NCBI GenBank assembly: GCA_021163845.1
Contig: JAGGTH010000094.1
Location: forward strand, 1 to 42,394
Length of the DNA: 42,394 bases
Origin: Helicobacteraceae bacterium
Lineage (GTDB): Bacteria; Campylobacterota; Campylobacteria; Campylobacterales; Sulfurimonadaceae
Direction: 5' to 3'
How positions within the stretch are numbered: the first letter of the stretch is position 1; each line of letters starts with the position of its first letter. This document shows, one piece after another, positions 16,927-27,914 of this stretch. Under the pieces are notes generated by a model, which searched no databases, was not told the origin of the DNA, and saw only the letters and a program-made list of their open reading frames with translations. The translations under genes were made by a program, and so were the position numbers.

Positions 16927-17370
16927 CTATCCTTTGATACGAGAAAGTGCTTCAACTGTAGCACGTACTAGTGTGTTTGGATTATTTGAGCCAATTGATT
17001 TTGTAAGTATGTCTTGGAAACCAGCAAGCTCAAGAACAGGACGAGCTGCTCCACCTGCGATTACCCCAGTACCCTCAGATGCTGGTTTTAATAAAACACG
17101 ACTTGCATTATATTTATGCTCAATATCATGCGCTATTGTTGTTCCTTTGATCTTAACAGTTGTTAAGTTCTTGAACGCTTCATCAACAGCTTTACGGATT
17201 GCATCAGGTACCTCTTTCGCTTTACCAACACCATATCCGATAGTACCGTTTTTGTTACCAACAACGATTAGTGCAGTGAAACGAAATCTACGACCACCTT
17301 TTACAACTTTTGTTACACGACCAATATTTACTATTGATTCTTCAAATTCATCTCTATTGATTTCCATCAT
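16927..17370 (-). CDS. rpsE: 30S ribosomal protein S5
   Basis: Decoding-fidelity protein. [20 protein letters not shown] and [18 protein letters not shown] are the double-stranded RNA-binding part, with the usual C-terminal domain. 147 aa. Two adjacent ATG codons make the start ambiguous by one residue. Confidence 0.97.
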   Translation of the reverse strand: MMEINRDEFEESIVNIGRVTKVVKGGRRFRFTALIVVGNKNGTIGYGVGKAKEVPDAIRKAVDEAFKNLTTVKIKGTTIAHDIEHKYNASRVLLKPASEGTGVIAGGAARPVLELAGFQDILTKSIGSNNPNTLVRATVEALSRIKG

Positions 17371-17375
17371 AGCCC

Positions 17376-17732
17376 CTAGAACTTAATTTCGTTTGCACGA
17401 AGTGATTCACCAAATGCAGCTATTACACCGTGATATTGGTAACCATTACGGTCAAATACGATTTGAGAGATTCCAGCTTCTTTAAGTTTTGCAGCAAATG
17501 CAGCACCTAAAGCGGTAGCTCCCTCTTTGTTTGATTTATGTCCAGTTGATTTTGAGTTTAATGCACATAATGTTACAGAAGCTGTATCATCAATAGCTTG
17601 TACACTCAAATAACGATTTGAACGGAATACAGAAACACGAGGAAGTGAAGCACTACCAGATATTTTTGCACGAACACGACGCTTACGCTTTAAGCGGTTT
17701 GCAACTTTGCTTTTTAATACTCTTGCATTCAT
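17376..17732 (-). CDS. rplR: 50S ribosomal protein L18
   Basis: 5S rRNA-binding protein. [20 protein letters not shown] and the C-terminal [20 protein letters not shown] are diagnostic of uL18. 118 aa, between rplF and rpsE. Confidence 0.97.
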   Translation of the reverse strand: MNARVLKSKVANRLKRKRRVRAKISGSASLPRVSVFRSNRYLSVQAIDDTASVTLCALNSKSTGHKSNKEGATALGAAFAAKLKEAGISQIVFDRNGYQYHGVIAAFGESLRANEIKF

Positions 17733-17745
17733 TTAGTATCCTCCC

Positions 17746-18282
17746 TTATTTCTTAGATGTTTTACCGGCTTTACGCACGATATGCTCATCAGAATATTTA
17801 ACACCTTTACCTTTGTAAGGCTCTGGTGGACGGAATGAACGAATTTCAGCTGCAACTTGACCAAGAGCTTGTTTATCATGGCTCTTGAGCGTAATTACGT
17901 TTTTCTCTACGCTCGCTTCAATCGACTCTGGAAGTTCATAGTTGATGTCATGTGAAAATCCAAGTTGTAAGTTAAGAACTTTTCCTTGAACAGCAGCACG
18001 ATAACCAACACCGTTGATCTCTAATTGTTTCGTGTATCCAGTAGTTAAACCAGTTACGATATTGTTTGCTAGTGCACGGTATGTACCCCAGAAAGCTCTA
18101 TGCTCACGAGAATCAGAAAGAGTAGCAAAAGTTAAAGTATTTCCATCGATTGCGAAAGAAACGTTCCCTTTTGTATCTAGATCAACACTATTTTTGCCTT
18201 TAGCAAAAGTTATAACATTTCCATTTGCACTTACATTTACATCAGCTGCAAACTCTACAGGTAATTTACCAATTCTTGACAT
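17746..18282 (-). CDS. rplF: 50S ribosomal protein L6
   Basis: Two-domain large-subunit protein near the factor-binding site. [11 protein letters not shown] at the start and [17 protein letters not shown] near the end identify uL6. 178 aa. Confidence 0.97.
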   Translation of the reverse strand: MSRIGKLPVEFAADVNVSANGNVITFAKGKNSVDLDTKGNVSFAIDGNTLTFATLSDSREHRAFWGTYRALANNIVTGLTTGYTKQLEINGVGYRAAVQGKVLNLQLGFSHDINYELPESIEASVEKNVITLKSHDKQALGQVAAEIRSFRPPEPYKGKGVKYSDEHIVRKAGKTSKK

Positions 18283-18294
18283 GTTATTCTCCTC

Positions 18295-18690
18295 CTACCA
18301 AACTGTACATAAGACTTCACCACCAATACCAAGCTCATATGCTTTGTCATTTGGTAGGACACCTTTGGATGTACTTACAATAATAGTTCCGTAACCGTTT
18401 TTGAAACGTTTAATATCTTCTTTTCCTTTATACACACGGCGTCCAGGTTTAGAGATCTTTTTGATTTCATTAATTACAGTTTTATCTTCGTCATTGTATT
18501 TTAATACAACTTTGATAGTTTTTTTCACGCCATCTTCAACAACGTTACAACTATCAAGATAACCTTTTTCTACTAAGATATTTGCTACAGCTTCTACACT
18601 CTTAGAGTGAACAAGCGTTGTAACTGGTAATCTTCTCATACCAGCATTACGAATACGTGTTAACGCATCTGATACTAAATCATTAATCAT
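18295..18690 (-). CDS. rpsH: 30S ribosomal protein S8
   Basis: Primary 16S-binding protein, and the spc-operon translational repressor in E. coli. [20 protein letters not shown] and the C-terminal [19 protein letters not shown] match uS8. 131 aa. It contains the only strict ACATCC(A/C)AA word found in the ribosomal gene blocks (18363-18372). Confidence 0.97.
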   Translation of the reverse strand: MINDLVSDALTRIRNAGMRRLPVTTLVHSKSVEAVANILVEKGYLDSCNVVEDGVKKTIKVVLKYNDEDKTVINEIKKISKPGRRVYKGKEDIKRFKNGYGTIIVSTSKGVLPNDKAYELGIGGEVLCTVW

Positions 18691-18727
18691 TTTTTTTCCT
18701 TATGCTTGCAGTTAGCAGTATCAAGGA

Positions 18728-18741
18728 TAGGCTTTTGCCTA
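18728..18741 (-). other. small stem-loop at the rpsN stop codon
   Basis: TAGGC-(4)-GCCTA, a 5-bp stem spanning the rpsN stop codon in the unusually wide (48-base) gap before rpsH. It could tune rpsH translation or protect the message; the sequence supports only the hairpin. Confidence 0.35.
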
Positions 18742-18924
18742 CCAGCTTGACTTTCTAACGCCTGGGATTAACCCTTCATTTGCCATTTTTCTAAAGCAAA
18801 CGCGACAGATACCGAAATCACGAAGAACAGAGTGTGGACGACCACAGATCTGACAACGTGTATAACCACGAACTTTGAACTTTGGAGTTCTGTTCGCTTT
18901 AGCGATCATAGACTTCTTAGCCAT
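18739..18924 (-). CDS. rpsN: 30S ribosomal protein S14, zinc-binding (type Z)
   Basis: The short 61 aa form with a zinc site, CQICGRP ... CRVCFRK, starting [20 protein letters not shown]. It starts within the last codon of rplE (1-base overlap). Confidence 0.97.
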   Translation of the reverse strand: MAKKSMIAKANRTPKFKVRGYTRCQICGRPHSVLRDFGICRVCFRKMANEGLIPGVRKSSW

Positions 18925-19469
18925 TATTTACTCCCTTTAGTAAAAGGCATACCCATTTTCTCTAAGAGAGTAAAACCAGCCTTATCAGAATCAGCAGTTG
19001 TAACAACTGTTATATTCATACCATGGATTTGCATTACAGAATCATAAGAGATCTCTGGGAAGATCAATTGCTCTTGTAATCCAAAGTTATAGTTACCACG
19101 TCCGTCAAAACCGTTACGTGGAACACCACGGAAGTCTTTCACACGAGGAAGAGCTATAGAGATTAAACGATCTAAGAAGTTATACATCTTTTCACCACGA
19201 AGTGTTACACGAACACCTACTGGCATACCTTCACGAACTTTAAAACCAGCAACTGATTTTTTTGCAATAACCGTAGATGCTTTTTGACCAGCAATCGCAG
19301 TGATTGTATCTTCAATGTTTTGGATAAGCTTGTTATCTTTCATTGCAAAACCAGCACCCACAGAGATGATAATTTTATCTATTTGTGGAACTTGCATTAC
19401 GTTTTGGATCTCAAGATCTTTTTGTAATTCAGGTTTTAAAGCTAAATATTTTTCTTTTAAACGAGCCAT
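18924..19469 (-). CDS. rplE: 50S ribosomal protein L5
   Basis: 5S rRNA-binding protein contacting S13. [16 protein letters not shown] and [20 protein letters not shown] match uL5. 181 aa. Confidence 0.97.
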   Translation of the reverse strand: MARLKEKYLALKPELQKDLEIQNVMQVPQIDKIIISVGAGFAMKDNKLIQNIEDTITAIAGQKASTVIAKKSVAGFKVREGMPVGVRVTLRGEKMYNFLDRLISIALPRVKDFRGVPRNGFDGRGNYNFGLQEQLIFPEISYDSVMQIHGMNITVVTTADSDKAGFTLLEKMGMPFTKGSK

Positions 19470-19472
19470 TTA

Positions 19473-19703
19473 TTATGCCTCCACTTTACGTACATTTGAT
19501 ACATCTATAGGCATCTCTTTATTGATAAATCCGCCTTTAGTGTTATCTTCAGTTGGTTTAATCGCTTTTTTCGCTACTTTACAACCCTCTACGATTACCT
19601 TGTTTTTCTTAGGTAATACAGCGAGTACTGTAGCTTTTGTTCCGCGATCATCACCAGCGATAATTTCTACAGTATCGCCTTTTTTGAAATTAAACTTTGC
19701 CAT
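19473..19703 (-). CDS. rplX: 50S ribosomal protein L24
   Basis: Assembly-initiating large-subunit protein with a KOW motif ([21 protein letters not shown]). 76 aa is on the short side but normal for this phylum. Confidence 0.96.
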   Translation of the reverse strand: MAKFNFKKGDTVEIIAGDDRGTKATVLAVLPKKNKVIVEGCKVAKKAIKPTEDNTKGGFINKEMPIDVSNVRKVEA

Positions 19704-20071
19704 TAAACAACCTCCGGTGCAAGAGATACAATTTTCATAAATCCAGCATAACGAACTTCACGACCTACAGGACCGAAGATACGAGTTCCGATAGGCTCTC
19801 TCTTGTCATCAAGTATAACTGCTGCATTGTCATCAAAACGGATAAGAGAACCATTTTCACGGTGAATCTCTTTGCTTGTTCTAACGATTACAGCTTTTAC
19901 AACTTTACCTTTTTTAACTTTAGCAGTTGGGATCGCTTTTTTAACAGAAGCAACGATAACGTCACCTACTGTTGCATAACGACGTTTAGAACCGCCAAGT
20001 ACCTTAATACACATAATCTCTTTTGCACCTGTGTTATCAGCTACATTTAGACGAGTAAAACTTTGGATCAT
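19703..20071 (-). CDS. rplN: 50S ribosomal protein L14
   Basis: [20 protein letters not shown] and the C-terminal [12 protein letters not shown] identify uL14. 122 aa. It overlaps both neighbours by one base. Confidence 0.97.
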   Translation of the reverse strand: MIQSFTRLNVADNTGAKEIMCIKVLGGSKRRYATVGDVIVASVKKAIPTAKVKKGKVVKAVIVRTSKEIHRENGSLIRFDDNAAVILDDKREPIGTRIFGPVGREVRYAGFMKIVSLAPEVV

Positions 20072-20319
20072 TAGTTAGCTCCTGTTACTACAGTCTTAAG
20101 TCTAAAAGATTTAGTCTTAGAAAGTGGACGACATTCGATTGCAATAATCTCGTCTCCAACTTTTAATTCGTTGCGCTCATCATGTACAAGGTACTTTTTG
20201 AAACGCTTTACAACTTTATGATAACGAGGATGCATTACACGACGTTCAACAACGATTGTTGCTGTTTTGTCACCTGCAATCTTCACCACATTACCTTGAA
20301 TTTCACGCTTATGTGTCAT
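20071..20319 (-). CDS. rpsQ: 30S ribosomal protein S17
   Basis: OB-fold primary 16S-binding protein. [20 protein letters not shown] and [19 protein letters not shown] are diagnostic of uS17. 82 aa. Confidence 0.97.
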   Translation of the reverse strand: MTHKREIQGNVVKIAGDKTATIVVERRVMHPRYHKVVKRFKKYLVHDERNELKVGDEIIAIECRPLSKTKSFRLKTVVTGAN

Positions 20320-20329
20320 CGCTCGTCCC

Positions 20330-20518
20330 CTAGTTTGCCACTGCAGTTAATGCAGTGTTGATTCTTGCAATATCTTTTTTAGCTGTACGTAACTCGCTAG
20401 TATCTTGTAATTGCATCATCTTTTGTTTAATTTTTAAAGTAAAAAGTTCAGTCTTTTTCTCTTTAAGCATCGCTTGAAGCTCTGCTGCATTTTTATCTGC
20501 TAAATCAGAATATTTCAT
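20330..20518 (-). CDS. rpmC: 50S ribosomal protein L29
   Basis: A 62 aa two-helix protein near the exit tunnel; [20 protein letters not shown] is the family core. Its start overlaps the end of rplP by 14 bases, implying coupled translation. Confidence 0.95.
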   Translation of the reverse strand: MKYSDLADKNAAELQAMLKEKKTELFTLKIKQKMMQLQDTSELRTAKKDIARINTALTAVAN

Positions 20519-20930
20519 TGCTCATCTCCGCAGTAATTATTTTTGTTTTGAATGGCAATTTGTGCATAGCAAGAGTTAATGCTTCACGAGCAAGCTCTTC
20601 TGGAACACCAGCCATTTCAAAAATTATACGACCTGGTTTAATGTTCATTACCCATTGATCAACTGAACCCTTACCTTTACCCATACGAGTTTCAAGAGGT
20701 TTTGCAGTTAATGGTTTAGCAGGGAAAACACGAATCCAAATCTTACCATTACGCTTAATGTGACGAGTTGCTGAAATACGAGCCGACTCAATCTGACGAG
20801 AGTTTATACGACCAGCTTCTACAGCTTTAAAACCGATGTCACCAAAAGCTAACTTATAGCCACTACGAGCATAACCACGGTTACGCCCTTTCATAACTTT
20901 ACGATATTTTGTTCTTTTAGGCATTAACAT
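20505..20930 (-). CDS. rplP: 50S ribosomal protein L16
   Basis: [20 protein letters not shown] and [20 protein letters not shown] identify uL16. 141 aa. The first ATG gives the MLMPKR form usual for the family. Confidence 0.97.
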   Translation of the reverse strand: MLMPKRTKYRKVMKGRNRGYARSGYKLAFGDIGFKAVEAGRINSRQIESARISATRHIKRNGKIWIRVFPAKPLTAKPLETRMGKGKGSVDQWVMNIKPGRIIFEMAGVPEELAREALTLAMHKLPFKTKIITAEMSNEIF

Positions 20931-20932
20931 GA

Positions 20933-21646
20933 TTATTCAGCCTTTCCGCTATCGCGTCTTGGAGCACGCTTACGAGCACGCTCAGTTTTTTCTTCTTTCA
21001 CTTCAGCAGGGATACCTTTTGTAAGTACCTCACCTTTGAAGATCCATACTTTTACACCGATAATTCCGTATTGAGTATGCGCTTCAGCAAAACCATAATC
21101 GATTTTTGCACGAAGAGTATGAAGAGGAACACGTCCCTCTAGGTACCATTCAGTACGAGCCATCTCAGCTCCACCTAAACGACCACTTACAGAAATTTTA
21201 ATACCTTTAGCACCACTTCTTTGTGCACCTTGCATAACTTTTTTCATAGCTCTACGGAATGCAACACGACGCTCTAACTGTGTAGCAACATTTTCAGCAA
21301 CAAGTTGCGCTGAAGTTTGAGCTTTTTTCTCTTCTTTGATGTTTACAGAGATTTGTTTCCCTACAAGATCTTGAAGAGTAGTTTTAAGCTTCTCTATATC
21401 TGCACCTTTTTTCCCGATAATGATACCAGGGCGAGCTGCAACGATAGTAACACGAAGTCTTTTAACTGTTCTTTCTATAATGATGTTAGCAACACCAGCA
21501 TAGTAAAGCTCTTTTTTCAAAAATGTACGAATCTTGTGATCTTCACCTAAAGCTGCTGGTGCAGTTTTAAAGTTAGGGAACCAACGGCTCTCCCAATTTC
21601 TGTTGATACCAAGACGTAAACCAATAGGATTAACTTTTTGACCCAT
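20933..21646 (-). CDS. rpsC: 30S ribosomal protein S3
   Basis: mRNA-entry protein with a KH domain ([17 protein letters not shown]). [20 protein letters not shown] opens it. 237 aa, with a basic C-terminal tail ending [13 protein letters not shown]. Confidence 0.97.
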   Translation of the reverse strand: MGQKVNPIGLRLGINRNWESRWFPNFKTAPAALGEDHKIRTFLKKELYYAGVANIIIERTVKRLRVTIVAARPGIIIGKKGADIEKLKTTLQDLVGKQISVNIKEEKKAQTSAQLVAENVATQLERRVAFRRAMKKVMQGAQRSGAKGIKISVSGRLGGAEMARTEWYLEGRVPLHTLRAKIDYGFAEAHTQYGIIGVKVWIFKGEVLTKGIPAEVKEEKTERARKRAPRRDSGKAE

Positions 21647-21647
21647 A

Positions 21648-21965
21648 TTATTTACCCTCTACTTCTACTAAGATATGCGCTGTCGGTTTACGAATACCAG
21701 AAGCCATACCACGAGCACGTGGACGAAATCTTTTAAGTACTGGACCGTTATCAACACGACATGATTTTACAATACAATCTTCAGCTTCATTACCACTATT
21801 CGCTACTGCAGATGCAAGAACTTTATAGATAATTTTCGCTGCCTTATTTGGAGTAAACTCAAGTGCTGCTAATGCTTCTTCAGCATTCATCCCTTGAATT
21901 TCTCTTGCAATAAGACGAGATTTGATTGGTGAAACACGGATGAATTTTAATAATGCTCTAGCCAT
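21648..21965 (-). CDS. rplV: 50S ribosomal protein L22
   Basis: Exit-tunnel protein; [20 protein letters not shown] and the tunnel loop [20 protein letters not shown] are clear. 105 aa. It has none of the long C-terminal extensions seen in some relatives. Confidence 0.97.
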   Translation of the reverse strand: MARALLKFIRVSPIKSRLIAREIQGMNAEEALAALEFTPNKAAKIIYKVLASAVANSGNEAEDCIVKSCRVDNGPVLKRFRPRARGMASGIRKPTAHILVEVEGK

Positions 21966-21967
21966 GA

Positions 21968-22246
21968 TTAACCTACCTTCTTCTGTACAGAACCTTTATG
22001 GCCCTTAAATGTACGAGTTGGTGCAAATTCACCTAATTTATAACCAATATGATTCTCTGTAACATATACAGGAACGAATTGGCGACCATTATGAACATTA
22101 AATGTTAAACCTACGAAATCAGGAAGTACAACACTTCTTCTTGACCAAGTTTTGATAGGTTTTTTGTTGCTCTCAGCTTTTGCTGCAACAACTTTTTTCA
22201 TTAAATGATCATCTACAAATGGACCTTTTTTTACACTTCTTGCCAT
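21968..22246 (-). CDS. rpsS: 30S ribosomal protein S19
   Basis: [19 protein letters not shown] and [14 protein letters not shown] identify uS19. 92 aa, in the order rplB-rpsS-rplV. Confidence 0.97.
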   Translation of the reverse strand: MARSVKKGPFVDDHLMKKVVAAKAESNKKPIKTWSRRSVVLPDFVGLTFNVHNGRQFVPVYVTENHIGYKLGEFAPTRTFKGHKGSVQKKVG

Positions 22247-22250
22247 TTAA

Positions 22251-23090
22251 CTACCTCTTCGGATTAGATTTACGGCGAGTAATAATAAGTTTATCACTAG
22301 CTTTCTTACGACGAGTTTTAGCACCCTTCGTTGGTTTACCCCATGGAGTAACTGGATGACGACCTGAGTTCGTTTTACCTTCACCACCACCGTGCGGGTG
22401 ATCAATCGGGTTCATAGCAGAACCACGAGTTTGAGGACGAATTCCCATGTGACGCGTACGACCAGCTTTTGCTATTACGATGTTCGCATACTCTTCATTA
22501 CCAACAATACCTACAGTAGCTAAACACTCACCGAGTACTAAACGCATTTCAGACGAAGGCATACGAAGTGATACATATTTTCCATCACGACCCATAATCT
22601 GAGCAGAAGTACCAGCAGAACGAACCATTTGTCCACCCTTACCAACTTTTAACTCAATATTATGAACTGTAGTACCCACTGGGATGTTTTTAAGTTTCAT
22701 AGCGTTTCCAGGTTTAACATCTAAACCAGATTCTGCTGCTTCAACTTTATCACCTACATTCAAACCTTTTGGTTGAAGAATGTATCTTTTCTCACCATCA
22801 GCATATGTGATAAGTGCGATACGACAGTTACGGTATGGATCATATTCGATTGCGCTTACTGTACCTGGAACACCAAATTTATTTCTTTTAAAATCGATGA
22901 TACGGTAAAGTTTTTTTGCTCCCGCTTGTTTATGACGAGATGTAATACGACCATTATTGTTACGACCAGCGTGAGCAGGAAGTTTTACAAGTAATGAACG
23001 AACACTTGCTTTTGCAGTAATGTCACCTGAGTCAACATTAGTGTAAAAACGACGAGATGGTGTTATTGGTCTATATGTTTTAATTGCCAT
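22251..23090 (-). CDS. rplB: 50S ribosomal protein L2
   Basis: Essential for subunit association and the peptidyl transferase centre. [19 protein letters not shown] and the conserved [14 protein letters not shown] with its key histidine are present. 279 aa. Confidence 0.98.
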   Translation of the reverse strand: MAIKTYRPITPSRRFYTNVDSGDITAKASVRSLLVKLPAHAGRNNNGRITSRHKQAGAKKLYRIIDFKRNKFGVPGTVSAIEYDPYRNCRIALITYADGEKRYILQPKGLNVGDKVEAAESGLDVKPGNAMKLKNIPVGTTVHNIELKVGKGGQMVRSAGTSAQIMGRDGKYVSLRMPSSEMRLVLGECLATVGIVGNEEYANIVIAKAGRTRHMGIRPQTRGSAMNPIDHPHGGGEGKTNSGRHPVTPWGKPTKGAKTRRKKASDKLIITRRKSNPKR

Positions 23091-23091
23091 C

Positions 23092-23373
23092 TTATACCGC
23101 CAAACTTTCTATTTGTGCACCTTCTGGTAACGTTACATAAAACTTTTTAAAGTCATTTTGTTTACCAGCTACACCACGGAAACGTTTTGTTTTTCCGCTT
23201 TGATTCAATGAGTTGATATTGCTTGGAACAATTCCAAAATACTCACGAAAAACCTCTTTAAGACCTGTTTTAGTCATACGTGGAGATGTTTGAACAACGA
23301 TCACACCATCTTCTTGCATACCTAAAGTCTTTTCTGTATAAAGTATAGATTTAATATCTGTAATATCTGCCAT
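23092..23373 (-). CDS. rplW: 50S ribosomal protein L23
   Basis: Exit-tunnel protein that docks trigger factor and [23 protein letters not shown] opens it, and [15 protein letters not shown]-like [16 protein letters not shown] is the family core. 93 aa. Confidence 0.96.
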   Translation of the reverse strand: MADITDIKSILYTEKTLGMQEDGVIVVQTSPRMTKTGLKEVFREYFGIVPSNINSLNQSGKTKRFRGVAGKQNDFKKFYVTLPEGAQIESLAV

Positions 23374-23987
23374 TACTTAGCCTCACCTACAAGATTTTCC
23401 CATACCGCTTTTTCGATCACTACTGAACGATAATTTGCAGCTAAATAAGCATTTAACTCATTTGCTTCTACTACATACGAAGAAGCGATATTTTCAAATG
23501 CTAAAAAAGTCTTCTCATCTAAAAGAGACTTCACGATTAGTACATCTCTTTGATTTAATGCTTTAAAGATTGCTGCAGCGTCTTTAGTTTTACCAGATGC
23601 TACTTCAATACTATCAACAATAAAAAGACTACCATTTTGTGCGTGCTCATTTAAAGCAAAGTTTAAAGCTAGTTTTTTCTGCTTTTTGTTTACTTTTAAA
23701 TCGTAATTGCGGTTGTTTTTAGGACCAAATGCCTTTCCACCACCAACAAATACAGGAGAACGTCTAGAACCTGCACGAGCACGTCCGCCACCTTTTTGAG
23801 CCCATGGTTTTTTACCACCACCACGTACTTCTGCACGAGTTAAAGCAGATGCTGAGTTTGCACGTTGTGCAGCTTGAGCAGCTTTTACATACAGATAGAG
23901 GTTATGTGGGTTAATCCCATTGAAACTCTCTGGTAGTGCTAACTCAGAAGCTTTTTCCATTTTTTCATTTAAAACGATTGCGCTCAT
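23373..23987 (-). CDS. rplD: 50S ribosomal protein L4
   Basis: Tunnel-wall protein and, in E. coli, the S10-operon autoregulator. The extended loop [20 protein letters not shown] is diagnostic of uL4. 204 aa. It overlaps rplC by one base. Confidence 0.97.
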   Translation of the reverse strand: MSAIVLNEKMEKASELALPESFNGINPHNLYLYVKAAQAAQRANSASALTRAEVRGGGKKPWAQKGGGRARAGSRRSPVFVGGGKAFGPKNNRNYDLKVNKKQKKLALNFALNEHAQNGSLFIVDSIEVASGKTKDAAAIFKALNQRDVLIVKSLLDEKTFLAFENIASSYVVEANELNAYLAANYRSVVIEKAVWENLVGEAK

Positions 23988-24562
23988 TATTTAGCTACCT
24001 TTACACGACCTAAAGAACCGTTAGCTCCACTTACTGAACCAGAAACCGCAATGATTTTGTTTTCAGCATCGAAAGATACGATCTCATTTTTAACACTATT
24101 TTGAGTGTTTCCGTATTGTCCAGGCATTTTACGCCCTTTCATTACACGACCTGGCCACTCAGCATTACCTATTGAACCTGTTCTACGACCAAATCTATGC
24201 CCGTGAGATGCAGGACCACCACCAAAGTTCCAACGCTTCATAGCACCAGAAAAACCGCGACCTTTTGTAGTAAAAGTAGATTTGATAACTTTAGCTTCTG
24301 CTAAAGGTGCTAAATCTAAATCACCAGCTTCAGTGTTTGCTACTTCAAGAGTAACGAAACGGTTAAACTCAGATGAAAGGCTATACTTTTTTTGTTGACC
24401 TTCAATTGCTTTATTCATTTTCTTACCGCTATTGTAAGCTACAATTGCGCTACCTTCATTTACTTCACATACCTTCGCATCGAGAACTCTTAAAAGAGTA
24501 ACTGCCTGACTCGGAACTGTGATAGTACGGCTCATACCGATTTTTTCAACAATATATTCCAT
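23987..24562 (-). CDS. rplC: 50S ribosomal protein L3
   Basis: Early assembly protein near the peptidyl transferase centre. [20 protein letters not shown] and the Gln-bearing MPGQYGNTQ loop are typical of uL3. 191 aa. Confidence 0.97.
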   Translation of the reverse strand: MEYIVEKIGMSRTITVPSQAVTLLRVLDAKVCEVNEGSAIVAYNSGKKMNKAIEGQQKKYSLSSEFNRFVTLEVANTEAGDLDLAPLAEAKVIKSTFTTKGRGFSGAMKRWNFGGGPASHGHRFGRRTGSIGNAEWPGRVMKGRKMPGQYGNTQNSVKNEIVSFDAENKIIAVSGSVSGANGSLGRVKVAK

Positions 24563-24571
24563 GATGACCTC

Positions 24572-24883
24572 CTACTTATCCATAGAGCGAACTTCAACGT
24601 CCACTTCTGGTGCAAGATCAAGTTTCATTAATGAATCCACTGTCTCAGGCGTTGCAGAAACGATATCGATCATTCTTGCGTGCATACGAATTTCAAACTG
24701 CTCACGAGAACTTTTGTTAACGTGTGGAGATTTCAATACAGTGTATTTACGAATCTTTGTTGGTAAAGGTATTGGACCACGGATTACCGCGCCTGTACGC
24801 TTAACAGCCTCAACGATTGATGCTACAGATCTATCGAGTACACGATGATCGTACGCTTTCAATTTCAAACGAATTTTTTCCAT
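24572..24883 (-). CDS. rpsJ: 30S ribosomal protein S10
   Basis: Also known as NusE, a component of antitermination complexes. [20 protein letters not shown] and [20 protein letters not shown] are diagnostic of uS10. 103 aa. It is the first gene of the leftward S10-spc operon and has an AGAAGGAAA ribosome site. Confidence 0.98.
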   Translation of the reverse strand: MEKIRLKLKAYDHRVLDRSVASIVEAVKRTGAVIRGPIPLPTKIRKYTVLKSPHVNKSSREQFEIRMHARMIDIVSATPETVDSLMKLDLAPEVDVEVRSMDK

Positions 24884-24937
24884 AATTTTCCTTCTAAAGA
24901 ACTCGTCAGGTCTTGCCTAACTATTTAAGGGAGCGAA

Positions 24938-24943
24938 ATTGTA
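24938..24943 (-). promoter_or_regulatory. -10 element of the S10-spc operon
   Basis: TACAAT on the minus strand, 54 bases before the rpsJ start. The leader after it contains GGCAAGACCTGAC, which resembles the GGCAAG...TGACC word in the rpmJ leader. The whole gap from 24884 to 25058 contains only this promoter and the one for the divergent ATPase gene (GATAAAAT at 25024-25031). Confidence 0.45.
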
Positions 24944-25058
24944 TCTAAATAGATGACGATATTCAAGGTTTTAGGGGGTAAAAAATGAATTTTGTAAGAA
25001 TTTATTTCCTTTTAATAAGGAAATGATAAAATTCTATGATCGCTAAAAGGGAAAAAAT

Positions 25059-26126
25059 ATGGAAATATTACTTGAAGAATTTTATAATACTGATCTTATC
25101 GTAGAGAAATTTCATCCTAGAAAAGCATTTATTGATGAAAAAAGTTATCAGATCAATGGGATCACCCAAAGTGGAAAAACGAAACTTCTCAAATCTTATC
25201 TTCTTACACAAAAGAAAAACTCCTACCTTTATATAGACTGCAAAGATATTCGCATTCAGCCAAGTGAGTTCAACAAATATCTCAAACCCTTTTGTATACA
25301 AAATAAAATAGATATCCTTGTGCTAGATAACTACCATGAGGCTATCGAGTTTGCAAATGTTTCGCAACTCCTTATCGCCTCGGAGAACTACTTTCCACTA
25401 GATTATCTTACACCTATTACACTCTACCCCCTAGATTATGAGGAATTTTTAGCGTATGAGCACAAATACGATTCGAGTGCGCTCAACCACTTTTTCAAGC
25501 TCGGAGCACTTCCCTCGATGCATAAGATCAATCAGGATGAGAGAAACCTCTACATCCAAAGATCACTTCGTGCAGCGTTGGATGATGTCGAGCTTGATAT
25601 TTTGATCTATTGTGCAAAAGCAATGGCACAAAAAATATCTGCTTACACTATATATGAAAGACTCAAAAATATGCGTAAAATATCCAAAGATAAACTCTAC
25701 AGATCTTATGAAGCACTCATTGCAAAAAAATATATCCACCAACTAGAGAAGATCAACCATCCAAAAGCGACCAAAAAACTCTATCTTTGTGACATCTCCT
25801 TTAAAGCAGCGCTCAGTACAGAAAAGAACTTTGCAAAGCTATTTGAAAATATGATCTTCTTAGAACTTTTAAAGTCTGGACAGGAATGTTTTTATGATGA
25901 TACGATCGACTTCTACATCCCAAGCAAGGGCGAAGTGATTCTAGGAATGCCATTTACCGATGAACGCACACTCTTTAAAAAGTTAGAAAGTATCGAAGCG
26001 TTCATCTTTAGCTATCAGATCCGTAAAGTGATCGCGGTCACAATGAATAAGGAGGGAAGCATATCCCACCCTTTTTCCAAAGTTGAAATGCTTCCTTTTG
26101 ATATTTGGGCACTTGGTGATTCTTGA
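25059..26126 (+). CDS. P-loop ATPase of the AAA_14/DUF4143-like type
   Basis: A 355 aa soluble protein. The Walker A is at residues 34-41 (GITQSGKT) and the Walker B at about 94-100 (IDILVLDNYHE). YPLDYEEFLAYEHK, FFKLGALPSM and the later helical region with a winged-helix-like ISKDKLYRSYEALIAKKYI follow, the layout of the AAA_14 plus DUF4143 group. The family is widespread and functionally obscure. It has an AAAGGG ribosome site, is divergent from rpsJ, and stands alone before the chemoreceptor gene. It contains two ACATCC(A/C)AAG words (25552, 25915). Confidence 0.75.
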   Translation: MEILLEEFYNTDLIVEKFHPRKAFIDEKSYQINGITQSGKTKLLKSYLLTQKKNSYLYIDCKDIRIQPSEFNKYLKPFCIQNKIDILVLDNYHEAIEFANVSQLLIASENYFPLDYLTPITLYPLDYEEFLAYEHKYDSSALNHFFKLGALPSMHKINQDERNLYIQRSLRAALDDVELDILIYCAKAMAQKISAYTIYERLKNMRKISKDKLYRSYEALIAKKYIHQLEKINHPKATKKLYLCDISFKAALSTEKNFAKLFENMIFLELLKSGQECFYDDTIDFYIPSKGEVILGMPFTDERTLFKKLESIEAFIFSYQIRKVIAVTMNKEGSISHPFSKVEMLPFDIWALGDS

Positions 26127-26215
26127 TTGTCTATATTTTGTCTTTTAATTGTTATCAAAATCAAAACTATCTATGCTATGATTATGTTCACAAAAAAAAG
26201 TAACAGGTCGTGTTT

Positions 26216-27550
26216 ATGTTTTTTTCAAAAAATCACAATTTAGATAAGATAGAAGCTCTCGAAGCGAGGATCACCTCTCTTGAAAAAGAGGTCGATTTTT
26301 ATAAAGAGATAGCAGGCTTTTCAAACGAAGAGATGGTGATCGTTCTTGATCGCTCACAAAATGCTCTTTTTATGAATAATAAACTCCAGCAAGAGGCAAA
26401 AGATGCCCGTCGTCTTGCTCAAGAGCTTGTTAAAAATGAAAAACTTATCGAGCTTGAGGGATGTACTGGGAAAGTTCTTTCAAAAGAGCTCAGCGGAAGT
26501 GATGCAAAAATATACATTATCACAAAGACAGATATGCGCGATACACGAGATAGTGATATCCTCTCTATGCACCAAAAGGCGATCACTGCAGCGCTTGGAG
26601 ATACACAAAACACTTTTGTTCAGATGCTTGATGATCTTAAAGTGATGAAGGGGGAATCTGTTGAGATCGCTTCTGAATCCAAAGAGGGACTTGTCCTTAT
26701 CAAGCAAACATCCCAAGCTATGGATCAACTCAGCCAACATATGCAAAACAATATGGAGGGGATGCGCTCTTTAAATGAAAGAAGCTCTGAGATCTCAAAT
26801 GTTCTCACACTCATCCAAGATATCGCAGATCAGACCAATCTTCTTGCACTCAATGCTGCTATTGAAGCTGCTCGTGCAGGAGAGCATGGACGTGGATTTG
26901 CCGTTGTCGCTGATGAAGTGAGAAAACTTGCAGAAAAGACACAAGCAGCGACCAAAGATATTTCTCTTGTTGTCAAAGCGATGCAACAAGAAACGAATGA
27001 AGCAGAAACAAGCACCAGTGAAGTAAATGATATTGTTGTTGAGACCAAAGATAAGATAGTTGATCTGAGTGCAAAAATTCAATCTTTTGAAGCCAATGCA
27101 TCGCGTAGCCAATACGAAGTGGAACATATCAGCGATAAGATCTTTACATCTCTTGCAAAGATCGACCACGTTATCTACAAACACAATGTCTATGCACTTA
27201 TCTTTGGCGAGGAAAACAACTTTAAGCAAACGACTCATAAAGAGTGCCGCTTAGGACAATGGTATTCAAATGGAGTAGGGAAAGAGAACTTCTCTAAAAT
27301 GCCTTCTTATTCCAAACTTGACCAACCACATGCTACTGTCCATGAACAAGCAAATCTCTTAGCAAATGAGTGTGCAGGCAATGAGGTCTTGTGTTCTAAA
27401 GAGATTATTCAAGAACGTATCCATGCTATTGAAGACGCGAGTCGAGATGTATTTAAATATCTTGATGTTCTTGTTGAGGAACGTACGAAAGTGATGATGA
27501 ATGAAGCAGCTAAAAAACTTTTTGCAAAAGGGGATTCCAATGTCAAATAA
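26216..27550 (+). CDS. cytosolic methyl-accepting chemotaxis protein with C-terminal CZB zinc-binding domain
   Basis: A 444 aa soluble chemoreceptor; no transmembrane segment is present. An N-terminal coiled coil ([20 protein letters not shown]) is followed by a small PAS-like part ([18 protein letters not shown]), then the signalling hairpin ([38 protein letters not shown]). The C terminus is a chemoreceptor zinc-binding domain with His in [11 protein letters not shown], His-x2-Cys in [11 protein letters not shown] and His in HATVHEQ. This matches Helicobacter pylori TlpD in layout; TlpD responds to oxidants. I moved the start from an upstream GTG to the ATG because only the ATG has proper spacing from the AGG site. 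It overlaps the next gene by 11 bases. Confidence 0.88.
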   Translation: MFFSKNHNLDKIEALEARITSLEKEVDFYKEIAGFSNEEMVIVLDRSQNALFMNNKLQQEAKDARRLAQELVKNEKLIELEGCTGKVLSKELSGSDAKIYIITKTDMRDTRDSDILSMHQKAITAALGDTQNTFVQMLDDLKVMKGESVEIASESKEGLVLIKQTSQAMDQLSQHMQNNMEGMRSLNERSSEISNVLTLIQDIADQTNLLALNAAIEAARAGEHGRGFAVVADEVRKLAEKTQAATKDISLVVKAMQQETNEAETSTSEVNDIVVETKDKIVDLSAKIQSFEANASRSQYEVEHISDKIFTSLAKIDHVIYKHNVYALIFGEENNFKQTTHKECRLGQWYSNGVGKENFSKMPSYSKLDQPHATVHEQANLLANECAGNEVLCSKEIIQERIHAIEDASRDVFKYLDVLVEERTKVMMNEAAKKLFAKGDSNVK

Positions 27551-27914
27551 AACAATCAATGTCGCTGTTATAGATGATGAAAATGACATCTTAATGATGC
27601 TTGAAAAATATCTCTCACGAGAAGGATACAAAGTAAAAACCTATTCAAACCCTACTACAGCGCTCTCGTCTATCTCAAAAGAAACCGATCTTGTTTTACT
27701 TGATGTGATGATGCCTCAGATGAACGGACTTGATCTTTTACCAAAGCTCAAAGAGAAGCATCCCCATATCAAAGTACTCATCATGACTGCTTACTCTACT
27801 CTTGATAAAGTACTTAATGCACATAGATATGGAGCGAATGATTATGTTATGAAACCGTTCTCATCACTCGATGCACTCGGGAAAAAGATGAAAGAAACAC
27901 TTAGTCATTCTTAG
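27540..27914 (+). CDS. CheY-like single-domain response regulator
   Basis: A 124 aa receiver domain with no output domain. Acidic D12 and D13, phosphoacceptor D55 in [14 protein letters not shown], Thr in LIMTAYST and Lys in YVMKPFS are all in place. The start overlaps the receptor gene and has an AAAAGGGG site. The stop codon directly abuts the histidine kinase start, so all three are translationally linked. It is a plausible shuttle between this kinase and a downstream target. Confidence 0.9.
   Translation: MSNKTINVAVIDDENDILMMLEKYLSREGYKVKTYSNPTTALSSISKETDLVLLDVMMPQMNGLDLLPKLKEKHPHIKVLIMTAYSTLDKVLNAHRYGANDYVMKPFSSLDALGKKMKETLSHS

Noticed and set aside
16934-17386. Long plus-strand open frame (150 codons) opposite rpsE
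   Set aside because: It lies wholly antisense to rpsE and its translation has no family features; it is a frame shadow.
19300-20050. Plus-strand frames opposite rplE, rplX and rplN
   Set aside because: Antisense to unmistakable ribosomal genes, with Ser/Phe-rich low-complexity translations.
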